The notes below the pieces were generated by a model. It was not told the origin of the DNA. It ran no database searches and saw only the letters and a list, made by a program, of their open reading frames with translations. 64,000 nt of DNA, taken from Piromyces finnis. Its lineage: Eukaryota; Neocallimastigomycota; Neocallimastigomycetes; Neocallimastigales; Neocallimastigaceae. The position numbers and the translations under genes were made by a program. Where the stretch lies: NCBI GenBank assembly GCA_002104945.1, contig MCFH01000039.1:106001-170000 (forward strand), in the 5' to 3' direction. Below, piece after piece: positions 10,778 to 30,661 of the stretch (position 1 is its first letter; each line of letters starts with the position of its first letter).

Positions 10778-12630
10778 ATGAGAGAACAAGAATATACATT
10801 AATTGGTAATCCAACATTTCACCAAAAAAGAATAGCAAGAAAAAAAGTACTCTTAAAAAAATATACTGGTATAATATGTTATACAACAATAGTTATTTTC
10901 CTTACTTATTATATAACAAGTAATCAATCGTCATCAGATAATGACAATGCCGAAGTTGATACAAATAGAACTTATATTCATATTCCAGAAGATTCAAAAT
11001 TATTTGAACTAACCGATTTCTATCCAGTTAACGGTAATAATACTAAAGGACCTATAACAATTAATAGAAAAAAAGATAATGGCAAGAAAGTAAATTTATA
11101 TGAAAAAATGGTTAATGTCACTGATAATGAGTTAGAAAACTTTTATTATGATTACGAAACTTTTGATTCTCTTGAAGATAAATTAGCAATGAAAGATGAA
11201 TATTTTTGTGAATCACAAGGTTATGAAAATGAATATGAAATTAAATGTCCACTTTATTATCATATTGTCATTGATAAATCTTTTTATGGTCGTTATGCAA
11301 GAGATTTAAAACATTGTACCGAAGGTAATGACGGAGAAAAAATACCAAAATCTAATTTATTAAGAATAAAGAATATGGTTACTAAATGTGGTAGTGATTA
11401 CACCTCATATTTTAAGGAATCTTGTGACGGACATGAAAACTGCAGAATTTTTCCAAGTTTATCAGAATTCAGAGATAGTTGTACCGATATTTATAAATAT
11501 GTTCATATCAAATATCACTGTGAAAAAGATGAGGTAAAGGAGAAAAAATTACAAGTATAATAAATTAAATCATTTTGTTTTTTTCAATTAAATTTAATAA
11601 ATCTATGTATACTTTTTTTTTTTTTCCTAATTAAATATATATATATATAACAGGAAATCAAAAAGCCAAAATTTGCCATAGCTATGTTTGCAAATAAAAT
11701 TGAATCAAATTCTATTTATGAAAATGCCATTAGTGAATTTTATCAATATACTGATATTCATAATTATAAATTTTTCTTAAATCGAGTAAAATATGATAAT
11801 GAAAGAAGTACATTTTATATGAAAATTAATACATTAATAGAGGTTGTTATCCAAGGTTTAAAAACAAAAGCATGTGATTGGGTGCTGTAAGTTGACTCTA
11901 TTTTAATTACTTATTACTAATGTGTGAATGAATTTCTATTTTCATTTACATAGATATAAATAAAAAAATTGTTTTTTTTTTTTTTTTTTTTTTAATAATA
12001 GATACTAAAATGTAATATGTTTATTATATTTATATTTATTCATATTTAACAAATAGTTGGGTTGATGGTGATGTTGTTTTAACTAATCCAAATATAAAAT
12101 TAGAAGCTTTTGTACCCACAGATAATGATATTCATATGCTTTTTGGTGTTGATAAAAATGGATTTAACGCTGGTGTCATTTTAATGAGAGTTCATTCATG
12201 GACTCTTAATATTTTAATGAGAGCAAAATCATATCAATATTATAATAAAGATCGAGATTTATATTATGTAGATCAGTCTGCATTAAATAATGTTTTAGTT
12301 ACAGATCATGAAGAACGTCACTATATGATAATACCAAAAAATTGGTTTAATAAGTATAATTTTAATGAAGTACAATTAGTACAAAGGGATTTGTTTAATA
12401 AGAATAAGGTATCATTAGAACCAAGCGACTTCATTTATCATTTTGCTGGTCTTGGTGATATAAAAGATAAGAAAGCAAATCAACTACGTAATAAAGTATA
12501 TAATATATTATATAATGATCCAAATTGGTCTAAAGAATTTACAAATAAAAAACTAAGAGAGGAAGTTTTAGAATATTATGAAAATAATAAAGATGTAAAT
12601 AATAGACAAAGATTAAAATTACAAAATTAA
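10778..12630 (+). CDS. Type II membrane GT34-like glycosyltransferase with SUEL-like lectin domain, copy 3 (divergent)
   Basis: Exons 10778-11533, 11654-11886 and 12057-12630, 520 aa. An extra in-frame ATG sits just upstream at 10775; 10778 was chosen because it matches MREQEY of the other copies. Intron positions and phases equal those of copies 1 and 2, but the introns differ. The anchor, lectin-like Cys block and GT34 motifs are kept; the metal site reads WVDGD instead of WVDSD, still DxD. Exon 3 diverges and has an insertion around NEVQLVQRDLFNKNKVSLEP before IYHFAG. Residues ~50-180 are almost identical to copy 1 while both flanks diverge, suggesting gene conversion. Confidence 0.85.
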
Positions 12631-14533
12631 AATTGATATTTCTCTATGTAATAAAAGGTACTTTAGTAATTTTTTTTTTTTTTTTTTTTTTTTTTTTGCA
12701 TAAAAAAATTACTAAAGTGCAAATAAAATATTTAAAATAGCATAAATTTTAAATAGCTTATTAACAAAAATTTTTTGTATAGAAATTATAGTAAAAGAAA
12801 ATATATTTAATTTAGATTATAGAAAATGTAGTTTTTTTTAAGTAATAATAATAATAATAATAACAACAAAAATAATAAATATTCTCAAAGTGAATAATAT
12901 TGCAAAATAAAAGTAAAATATACCCTTTTTTTTTTAATATAAATTTAAATTATTTTGATTTTAATTAAAGAAAACTTTAAAAATTTTTTTTTTTTTTTTT
13001 GTTTTATTTTTATTTATTCCACATCTTTTTTAATATTAATGGGTAGTGAAATGCATTATTAGAGGTTTATTACTATTTAATAAAAACTTATTTTATGAAT
13101 TTATTATTATTAATGTTAAAAAGTTTATTAATTCTACTTTACTAATAACTAATAAAAAATTGGTCTATTTTAAATTTCTGATTTTTGCCTTTTGATAAAT
13201 TTTGAAATTAAAGTACAACTTGGTGTGAGAGTAAGATAACTAATGATGCCGTTGTTATCATTAGTTATTTTTACCACTTTAGGAATAATTAATTGATAAA
13301 GTAATAATACAATTATGACAAAAATATTATTTTATCTTTTTTTTTTTTTAATATAATATATAAAACATACAATTTCTGTTCATTTCCATTTTTGTTTTTG
13401 TTTTTGAATTCCTTTATTCATCATTTTTTTTAAACATACTAATTCATAAAAGCATTACAGTATTTTGTTGTTGTTAAAAAAAAAAAGACTTGCAACACAA
13501 AGTAAATGTTATTTTATATTGAATAGAAAAGTTAAAAAAAAAAAAAAGAATTATTAAATTACTATTATCTATTAAATATAATAGTATATTAAAAAAAAAT
13601 AATAATAATAATTAAAATTAGGATTAAAAAATAAAGTTTATAAAAAAAAAAATACCATTTTGAAACAGTATATAACAAAGATGGAATAATTAAAAAGTTA
13701 TATTCATATATAGATAGTATTATTTTAACACTATTATTGTTAATGTTAAAAATAATATTTCATTTTATTTCTTTTAAAAATACAAATAATCAAAATGATT
13801 CTTTGCCATTATAGTTTTCTATTGAAAAACCATATCTTTGTGGTAAAAATAACTAATGATACCAACAACATCATCATTTATATATATATTTTGATATGAA
13901 GAGTTTGAAATTAAAAGATTTCAAATAATATATTTTTTTGAAAGGTTTACTCTTCATACAACAATGTTATATATTCAATTAATCTATGAGAAAGAGTTAT
14001 TTATAATAAATATATTTAATGTAATGTTTTTTTTTTAAAAAAAGAAAAAAAACTATTTAATGAAAACTAAATTTCTTTATACAAAAAGAATAGAAAGAAA
14101 GAAAGAAAGACAATTTTTTAAAGATTAAAAAATATAGCTTAAATAAACTAAGATAAAAAAAAAACTATAATATTGATGAGATACTACCTAATATTTTTTT
14201 TTTCTTTTTGTTCTTTATAGCGTAACTTTATAAGATTATATTAAATTATTAGAGTTATTTTTTTAACATTATTATATGTATTTTTTATTTACTTAATTAT
14301 ATTACCAGAAATTTTTAAAAATTTTAAACATTTAAAAAGTATCTTCAATTATTATTCTTTTTAAAATAAAAAAAAAAATAAAAAAAAAAAAAAACATTTT
14401 ATTTTTTATTTTATTTTTGAAAACTATCCTTATTTTTAAAAAAAAATAAATAATTATTAACTAATTCACTTTTTTATAAACTTATGATTAAGCAAATTAA
14501 GTAAAATATTTATATATAAAAAATCAATAAAAA
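12631..14533. other. 1.9-kb intergenic region with hairpins
   Basis: No gene supported. Bases 12660-12718 form an inverted repeat: 16-base arms (ACTTTAGTAATTTTTT and its complement) around a T-run, just past glycosyltransferase copy 3. Bases 13236-13268 form a 12-base perfect hairpin (ATAACTAATGAT). A related inverted copy lies near 13838-13885. Confidence 0.55.
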
Positions 14534-22167
<7,634 letters not shown>

Positions 22168-22652
22168 AAAAAGCATATTCTACTACGTTGATATATTTTT
22201 TATTTAAAAAAAATTTTGTTTTTTATTTTTTAATTTCAATTCATTTTACTCTTTAAAATATTAAACCATTATAATTCTTCAAGTATTTATATTTCTTATT
22301 TTTTTTTCATTCTTTAATAATTGTTTTTTGTACCTTTTAAAAATAAGTAGTAAATATAGAATATTATATAAATTAAACAACATATGAAAACGACGAACTT
22401 TCAATGTATATATAATAATAATAAAACACAGCATTTTAAAAAATCATGGTAAAAGCAATAGAAAAAAAAATAAAAGACAACTCCTCTTTTTTTTTTTTAA
22501 TAAAATATAAAATTAAAATATTTTTCTTGAAATACACTACACTATAGCTATAACTGTAATCCTTTTTATAAAGGAAAATTGATAATTGTTACTGTTGTTA
22601 TTGTTGGTTTTGTGGTATTCAAAATTAACTATATACTCTATTTATTTATTTT

Positions 22653-22906
<254 letters not shown>

Positions 22907-23150
22907 ATTTAATTTAAAGAAAATCTATTTTAATATAACGTGTGACAATATTGTGTAATCTTAATATAATATATTCAAACTTAATTAGATTTTTAAATTA
23001 ATTAATATAAATCACAATTCAATATTTTAATATATGATAAAACTTTCAATTAATATTAATTTTTATATAAATATCAAAAAAAACCCTTTTAAGAAAGTCA
23101 AAAAACAAAAGAAAGTAACAAAAGCAAATTAACAGCAATAAAATACTTTG

Positions 23151-23179
23151 ATACTATTAAATAGTTGTTTTAATAGTAT
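23151..23179. promoter_or_regulatory. Palindrome upstream of array gene A (conserved in all four copies)
   Basis: Perfect 11-base arms ATACTATTAAA and TTTAATAGTAT separated by 7 bases, ending 77 bases before the ATG. The same element occurs at about 25396, 27648 and 29898. It could be a transcription-factor site or part of the 5' UTR. Recent duplication alone also explains its conservation. Confidence 0.45.
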
Positions 23180-23255
23180 TAACAAAATAATATAAAATAA
23201 TATAAAATAACATAAAATAATAAAAAACTAATACAAAATTAAAAATATAAATAAA

Positions 23256-23836
23256 ATGAAATCATTCAATTTAATCACTTTATCTGCTTTATTTCTTTTA
23301 ATTCTTGGCAAAAGCCAAGCAATTACCTGTGAAGAAGTAAAATCCATTTTAAATACTGAATATGAAAAAGATTGCTGTGAATTACCACAAGTTCAATGTA
23401 ACCAAACTAATAATGAAGTATTATCAATGTATGTATTAAATAATATATTTATTAAATAAAAAAAAGTCAAAATAAAGATTAAAATAAAAAAATGAATATT
23501 ATATAAATATAAATTTTATTAATTATAAATAATAATAAACTAAGACATTTCAAATAAATCTTCATATAAAGTAATGGAGTAGGTATAGTCAAATTTGATA
23601 ATCATTTAGAACGTAGAAAAGGTGGTGGTGGTCATGGTGGTGGTCACTCTAGCAGTCACTCTAGCAGTCATTCATTTTCATCAGGTGGTCATTCATTTTC
23701 ATCAGGTGGTCATAGATCCGGTTCTAGTGGTAATGCTTTTAGTTCTTCACCTTCCACATATATGCAAAGTCAAAAAAGTAGTATTATTTATCCTATTGTC
23801 TTATGCATTATCGCTTTTCTTTTTGGAAAGTTTTAA
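23256..23836 (+). CDS. Small secreted LRR-cap-like Gly/Ser/His-rich protein, copy A
   Basis: Exons 23256-23428 and 23572-23836 (GTATGT donor, AAAG acceptor, phase 2), 145 aa. Residues 1-22 are a clear signal peptide (MKSFNLITLSALFLLILG..SQA). The mature N-terminus CEEVKSIL..DCCELPQVQCNQTNNEVLSI has the Cys spacing of the N-terminal cap of extracellular leucine-rich-repeat proteins, but no repeats follow. A Gly/His/Ser linker (GGGGHGGGHSSSHSSSH) leads to Ser-rich sequence and a C-terminal hydrophobic stretch SIIYPIVLCIIAFLFGKF, which could be a GPI-attachment signal or tail anchor. A wall or surface protein is the likely class; molecular role unknown. The +1 frame ORF rich in Val across exon 2 is a shadow. 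Confidence 0.85.
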
Positions 23837-25500
23837 ATAAAATAATATATTTATATTTTATTTTACATATTAGAATTTTACATATTAGAATTTAGAATAA
23901 TAAAAAAAAAAAAAATAAGCATAAAATTTAATAATCTAATAAATAATAAAGATTTTTTATTAATAATAAATGTTTTCTTTATCATTCTAATAAGTAACAA
24001 TGTATAAATTCAATTTCAAAATAACAAAATGCCTAAATATTATATTATATATTTCAAATTTAAATTTTGTATATATGTATATACAATAAGAATTTTAAAA
24101 AAAAAAAAAAAAAAAAATTAAAGAAATACTTATGAAATAAATAAAAAATAATATTTTTAACTATTTAAATATTATCATTGTTTTAATAATATTTTTAAGA
24201 TTTTACCTTTTAAAAAACTATTTTTTTTCGAAATAGTGTTGATAAAAATATATATAAAAAAAAAAAAAAAACTACTCGAATTATCAATAAATTTGTGTTT
24301 TGTATAACAATTTGTTATATGATGTATATTGTGATATATGCGATATAAGTAGTTTATGAGTTTTTTCATGATACCTTTATTGATATAAAATAAAACTAGG
24401 TCATTATCATTATGAAAAAAATAATAATAATAATTTTTTTTTTTACAATGCGTATTAAATATAAAATCTTTTTTTTTTTTTATTTAATTTTATATTATAA
24501 TAATCAGATGAACAATCAAAGTTTTTTTTTTTTTTTTTTTCAAGACTCGTCAAGATATTTCGATACCAATTATTATTTATAATTTATAACAGATGAAGAA
24601 AAAATAGTAGATTCTTCATATATGGTATTGTAATGATCAACATTAACATCTGCATTTTATATAAAAGCATTATTAAAACATTTATTTGAAAAACACGGTT
24701 TTCACAATAGTTCCTTAAAAGGTTGAATATATCTGGCTCTAGTTGTTTTATAATATATTTATGAAAGTAACCATTTTTTATCTAGAAATTCAATAAATAT
24801 TTTACCATTATATCATCTTAAACTAATGTATTCATCATCTGTACCAAGTGGCTACCGATGGTAGCTCATAACCTACAGTATACTGATATTCATGACATTA
24901 GATTATTAAAAAAAGATAAATAATCCGTTATTATGTTTTTTTTTCACTTATTAATATACCATATAGCAAAAACAAAATTTTAATATATATCCATAAATAG
25001 TTATATAATTCATCGTTTAGTTCTTTTTAAAAAAAGAGGTTGTGTGGAGTAATTGTTAAAGTTGTAACTGCCTTTTACTATTAGAATTGTATGAATGTAT
25101 CAATATTTACTACATTTAAATATGTTTTATATTAATTTATTAGAAATTCTAATTTATATTAAAATTCCAAAAGTTTTTTATTTAAAATATCAATTATGTT
25201 ACACAATATTGTCATACATTTATATTAATATAAAACATATTTAAATATATCAAAGTATATTGTAATATATGTTTGATTTTTATTAATCTGTTTTCATATA
25301 AATTAAAAAAAAATATTTTTTTTTAGATCAAAAAAAAAAATACAAAAAAACAAAAGAAAGTAACAAAAGCAAATTAACAGTAATAAAATACTTTGATACT
25401 ATTAAATAGTTGTTTTAATAGTATTAACAAAATAATATAAAATAATATAAAATAACATAAAATAATAAAAAACTAATACAAAATTAAAAATATAAATAAA
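23837..25500. other. Array spacer 1, with a possible minus-strand coding relic
   Basis: This spacer recurs after copies B and C. On the minus strand, about 24540-24900, short protein-like stretches (for example IFIEFLDKKWLLS) are separated by stops, suggesting an old decayed gene or element. The small frame at 24175-24369 is not supported as a gene. Confidence 0.5.
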
Positions 25501-26081
25501 ATGAAATCATTCAATTTAATCACTTTATCTGCTTTATTTCTTTTAATTCTTGGCAAAAGCCAAGCAATTACCTGTGAAGAAGTAAAATCCATTTTAAATA
25601 CTGAATATGAAAAAGATTGCTGTGAATTACCACAAGTTCAATGTAACCAAACTAATAATGAAGTATTATCAATGTATGTATTATTTTAAATTAAACAAAA
25701 TGTTTAAAATTAAGATTTAAATCTTTAAGATTAAAATATAATAAACATAAAGTTTAATATAATTATATTATTAATAAAATTTATACATAACATTTCAAAT
25801 AAAACTTTATATAAAGCAATGGAGTAGGTGTAGTTAAATTTGATAATCATTTAGAACGTAGAAAAGGTGGTGGTGGTCATGGTGGTGGTCACTCTAGCAG
25901 TCACTCTAGCAGTCATTCATTTTCATCAGGTGGTCATTCATTTTCATCAGGTGGTCATAGATCCGGTTTTAGTGGTAATGCTTATAGTTCTTCACCTTCC
26001 ACATATATGCAAAGTCAAAAAAGTAATATTATTTATCCTATTGTCTTATGCATTATCGCTTTTCTTTTTGGAAAGTTTTAA
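25501..26081 (+). CDS. Small secreted LRR-cap-like Gly/Ser/His-rich protein, copy B
   Basis: Exons 25501-25673 and 25817-26081, 145 aa. Exon 1 matches copy A by eye. Exon 2 differs by Ser to Phe (RSGF), Phe to Tyr (NAYSS) and Ser to Asn (QKSN). The intron is a different sequence type from that of copy A (it starts GTATGTATTATTTTAAATT) and matches copy D instead. Domains are as in copy A: signal peptide, Cys-rich cap-like segment, Gly/His/Ser linker and hydrophobic tail. Confidence 0.85.
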
Positions 26082-27752
26082 ATAAAATAATATATTTATA
26101 TTTTATTTTACATATTAGAATTTTACATATTAGAATTTAGAATAATAAAAAAAAAAAAAAAATAAGCATAAAATTTAATAATCTAATAAATAATAAAGAT
26201 TTTTTATTAATAATAAATGTTTTCTTTATCATTCTAATAAGTAACAATGTATAAATTCAATTTCAAAATAACAAAATGCCTAAATATTATATTATATATT
26301 TCAAATTTAAATTTTGTATATATGTATATACAATAAGAATTTTAAAAAAAAAAAAAAAAAAAAAAAATTAAAGAAATACTTATGAAATAAATAAAAAATA
26401 ATATTTTTAACTATTTAAATATTATCATTGTTTTAATAATATTTTTAAGATTTTACCTTTTAAAAAACTATTTTTTTTCGAAATAGTGTTGATAAAAATA
26501 TATAAAAAAAAAAAAAAAAACTACTCGAATTATCAATAAATTTGTGTTTTGTATAACAATTTGTTATATGATGTATATTGTGATATATGCGATATAAGTA
26601 GTTTATGAGTTTTTTCATGATACCTTTATTGATATAAAATAAAACTAGGTCATTATCATTATGAAAAAAATAATAATAATAATTTTTTTTTTACAATGCG
26701 TATTAAATATAAAATCTTTTTTTTTTTTTTATTTAATTTTATATTATAATAATCAGATGAACAATCAAAGTTTTTTTTTTTTTTTTTTCAAGACTCGTCA
26801 AGATATTTCGATACCAATTATTATTTATAATTTATAACAGATGAAGAAAAAATAGTAGATTCTTCATATATGGTATTGTAATGATCAACATTAACAACTG
26901 CATTTTATATAAAAGCATTATTAAAACATTTATTTGAAAAACACGGTTTTCACAATAGTTCCTTAAAAGGTTGAATATATCTGGCTCTAGTTGTTTTATA
27001 ATATATTTATGAAAGTAACCATTTTTTATCTAGAAATTCAATAAATATTTTACCATTATATCGTCTTAAACTCATGTATTCATCATCTGTACCAAGTGGC
27101 TACCGATGGTAGCTCATAACCTACAGTATACTGATATTCATGACATTAGATTATTAAAAAAAGATAAATAATCCGTTATTATGTTTTTTTTTCACTTATT
27201 AATATACCATATAGCAAAAACAAAATTTTAATATATATCCATAAATAGTTATATAATTCATCGTTTAGTTCTTTTTAAAAAAAGAGGTTGTGTGGAGTAA
27301 TTGTTAAAGTTGTAACTGCCTTTTACTATTAGAATTGTATGAATGTATCAATATTTACTACATTTAAATATGTTTTATATTAATTTATTAGAAATTCTAA
27401 TTTATATTAAAATTCCAAAAGTTTTTTATTTAAAATATCAATTATGTTACACAATATTGTCATACATTTATATTAATATAAAACATATTTAAATATATCA
27501 AAGTATATTGTAATATATGTTTGATTTTTATTAATCTGTTTTCATATAAATTAAAAAAAAAATATTTTTTTTTAGATCAAAAAAAAAAAAAGTACAAAAA
27601 AACAAAAGAAAGTAACAAAAGCAAATTAACAGTAATAAAATACTTTGATACTATTAAATAGTTGTTTTAATAGTATTAACAAAATAATATAAAATAATAT
27701 AAAATAACATAAAATAATAAAAAACTAATACAAAATTAAAAATATAAATAAA
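26082..27752. other. Array spacer 2
   Basis: Near copy of the 23837-25500 spacer with the same decayed minus-strand stretch. Differences are single bases and homopolymer lengths. No intact gene. Confidence 0.6.
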
Positions 27753-28333
27753 ATGAAATCATTCAATTTAATCACTTTATCTGCTTTATTTCTTTTAATT
27801 CTTGGCAAAAGCCAAGCAATTACCTGTGAAGAAGTAAAATCCATTTTAAATACTGAATATGAAAAAGATTGCTGTGAATTACCACAAGTTCAATGTAACC
27901 AAACTAATAATGAAGTATTATCAATGTATGTATTAAATAATATATTTATTAAATAAAAAAAAGTCAAAATAAAGATTAAAATAAAAAAATGAATATTATA
28001 TAAATATAAATTTTATTAATTATAAATAATAATAAACTAAAACATTTCAAATAAATCTTCATATAAAGTAATGGAGTAGGTATAGTCAAATTTGATAATC
28101 ATTTAGAACGTAGAAAAGGTGGTGGTGGTCATGGTGGTGGTCACTCTAGCAGTCACTCTAGCAGTCATTCATTTTCATCAGGTGGTCATTCATTTTCATC
28201 AGGTGGTCATAGATCCGGTTTTAGTGGTAATGCTTATAGTTCTTCACCTTCCACATATATGCAAAGTCAAAAAAGTAATATTATTTATCCTATTGTCTTA
28301 TGCATTATCGCTTTTCTTTTTGGAAAGTTTTAA
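27753..28333 (+). CDS. Small secreted LRR-cap-like Gly/Ser/His-rich protein, copy C
   Basis: Exons 27753-27925 and 28069-28333, 145 aa. The protein equals copy B, but the intron is of copy A type (GTATGTATTAAATAATATATT). The gene is thus a mosaic: an A-like intron with B-like exon 2, explained most simply by unequal crossing-over or gene conversion within the array. Confidence 0.85.
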
Positions 28334-30002
28334 ATAAAATAATATATTTATATTTTATTTTACATATTAGAATTTTACATATTAGAATTTAGAATAATAA
28401 AAAAAAAAAAAAAATAAGCATAAAATTTAATAATCTAATAAATAATAAAGATTTTTTATTAATAATAAATGTTTTCTTTATCATTCTAATAAGTAACAAT
28501 GTATAAATTCAATTTCAAAATAACAAAATGCCTAAATATTATATTATATATTTCAAATTTAAATTTTGTATATATGTATATACAATAAGAATTTTAAAAA
28601 AAAAAAAAAAAAAAAAAAAATTAAAGAAATACTTATGAAATAAATAAAAAATAATATTTTTAACTATTTAAATATTATCATTGTTTTAATAATATTTTTA
28701 AGATTTTACCTTTTAAAAAACTATTTTTTTTCGAAATAGTGTTGATAAAAATATATAAAAAAAAAAAAAAAAACTACTCGAATTATCAATAAATTTGTGT
28801 TTTGTATAACAATTTGTTATATGATGTATATTGTGATATATGCGATATAAGTAGTTTATGAGTTTTTTCATGATACCTTTATTGATATAAAATAAAACTA
28901 GGTCATTATCATTATGAAAAAAATAATAATAATAATTTTTTTTTTACAATGCGTATTAAATATAAAATCTTTTTTTTTTTTTTATTTAATTTTATATTAT
29001 AATAATCAGATGAACAATCAAAGTTTTTTTTTTTTTTTTTTCAAGACTCGTCAAGATATTTCGATACCAATTATTATTTATAATTTATAACAGATGAAGA
29101 AAAAATAGTAGATTCTTCATATATGGTATTGTAATGATCAACATTAACAACTGCATTTTATATAAAAGCATTATTAAAACATTTATTTGAAAAACACGGT
29201 TTTCACAATAGTTCCTTAAAAGGTTGAATATATCTGGCTCTAGTTGTTTTATAATATATTTATGAAAGTAACCATTTTTTATCTAGAAATTCAATAAATA
29301 TTTTACCATTATATCGTCTTAAACTCATGTATTCATCATCTGTACCAAGTGGCTACCGATGGTAGCTCATAACCTACAGTATACTGATATTCATGACATT
29401 AGATTATTAAAAAAAGATAAATAATCCGTTATTATGTTTTTTTTTCACTTATTAATATACCATATAGCAAAAACAAAATTTTAATATATATCCATAAATA
29501 GTTATATAATTCATCGTTTAGTTCTTTTTAAAAAAAGAGGTTGTGTGGAGTAATTGTTAAAGTTGTAACTGCCTTTTACTATTAGAATTGTATGAATGTA
29601 TCAATATTTACTACATTTAAATATGTTTTATATTAATTTATTAGAAATTCTAATTTATATTAAAATTCCAAAAGTTTTTTATTTAAAATATCAATTATGT
29701 TACACAATATTGTCATACATTTATATTAATATAAAACATATTTAAATATATCAAAGTATATTGTAATATATGTTTGATTTTTATTAATCTGTTTTCATAT
29801 AAATTAAAAAAATATTTTTTTTTAGATCAAAAAAAAAAAAAGTACAAAAAAACAAAAGAAAGTAACAAAAGCAAATTAACAGTAATAAAATACTTTGATA
29901 CTATTAAATAGTTGTTTTAATAGTATTAACAAAATAATATAAAATAATATAAAATAACATAAAATAATAAAAAACTAATACAAAATTAAAAATATAAATA
30001 AA
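28334..30002. other. Array spacer 3
   Basis: Near copy of the two previous spacers, especially spacer 2 (shared ACAACTGC variant near 29145). It ends with the duplicated promoter of copy D. No intact gene. Confidence 0.6.
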
Positions 30003-30661
30003 ATGAAATCATTCAATTTAATCACTTTATCTGCTTTATTTCTTTTAATTCTTGGCAAAAGCCAAGCAATTACCTGTGAAGAAGTAAAATCCATTTTAAA
30101 TACTGAATATGAAAAAGATTGCTGTGAATTACCACAAGTTCAATGTAACCAAACTAATAATGAAGTATTATCAATGTATGTATTATTTTAAATTAAACAA
30201 AATGTTTAAAATTAAGATTTAAATCTTTAAGATTAAAATATAATAAACATAAAGTTTAATATAATTATATTATTAATAAAATTTATACATAACATTTCAA
30301 ATAAAACTTTATATAAAGCAATGGAGTAGGTGTAGTTAAATTTGATAATCATTTAGAACGTAGAAAAGGTGGTGGTGGCCGCGGTGGCGGTCGCTCAAGT
30401 AGCAGCTCAAAAGGTAGCTCAAAAGGTAGCTCAAGCAATAAATCCAGTGGTTCAAGTTTTAGTGGAGGATATAACAAAGGATATAGTACAGGATATGGTA
30501 TAGGATATAGTTCATCTAGCAATAAATATAGAAATGGTTATCATAGTGATAATTCTACTAGTTCATCACCTACTACTACATACATGAAATATAATCAAAA
30601 AAATAGTATTATTTATCCAATTGTTATATGTATTATTGCTATTCTTTTTGGAAGGCTTTAA
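30003..30661 (+). CDS. Small secreted LRR-cap-like Gly/Ser/Tyr-rich protein, copy D (chimeric)
   Basis: Exons 30003-30175 and 30319-30661, 171 aa. Exon 1, the intron (copy B type) and the start of exon 2 are identical to copy B up to the Gly run at about 30369-30378. Beyond that the sequence is only distantly related: an SSSSKGSS block, then GY-rich repeats (GGYNKGYSTGYGIGYSS), then a tail SIIYPIVICIIAILFGRL like that of the other copies. The 3' flank is also a diverged homologue of the array flank. This looks like an older paralogue whose 5' half was overwritten by the array. Same predicted class: secreted, surface-anchored. Confidence 0.85.

Larger units (their letters stand above)
23096..30661 (+). 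repeat. Tandem gene array, four ~2.25-kb units
   Basis: Start codons at 23256, 25501, 27753 and 30003 give periods of 2245, 2252 and 2250 bases. Promoter, exon 1, intron, exon 2 and ~1.4 kb of 3' flank repeat with very few differences across the first three units. In the fourth, similarity drops sharply inside exon 2. Small length differences are mostly in A or T runs. Confidence 0.95.

Noticed and set aside
23622-23840. Val/His-rich frame over exon 2 of the secreted gene (also in copies B and C)
   Set aside because: Out of frame with the spliced gene, which has a signal peptide and a conserved tail.
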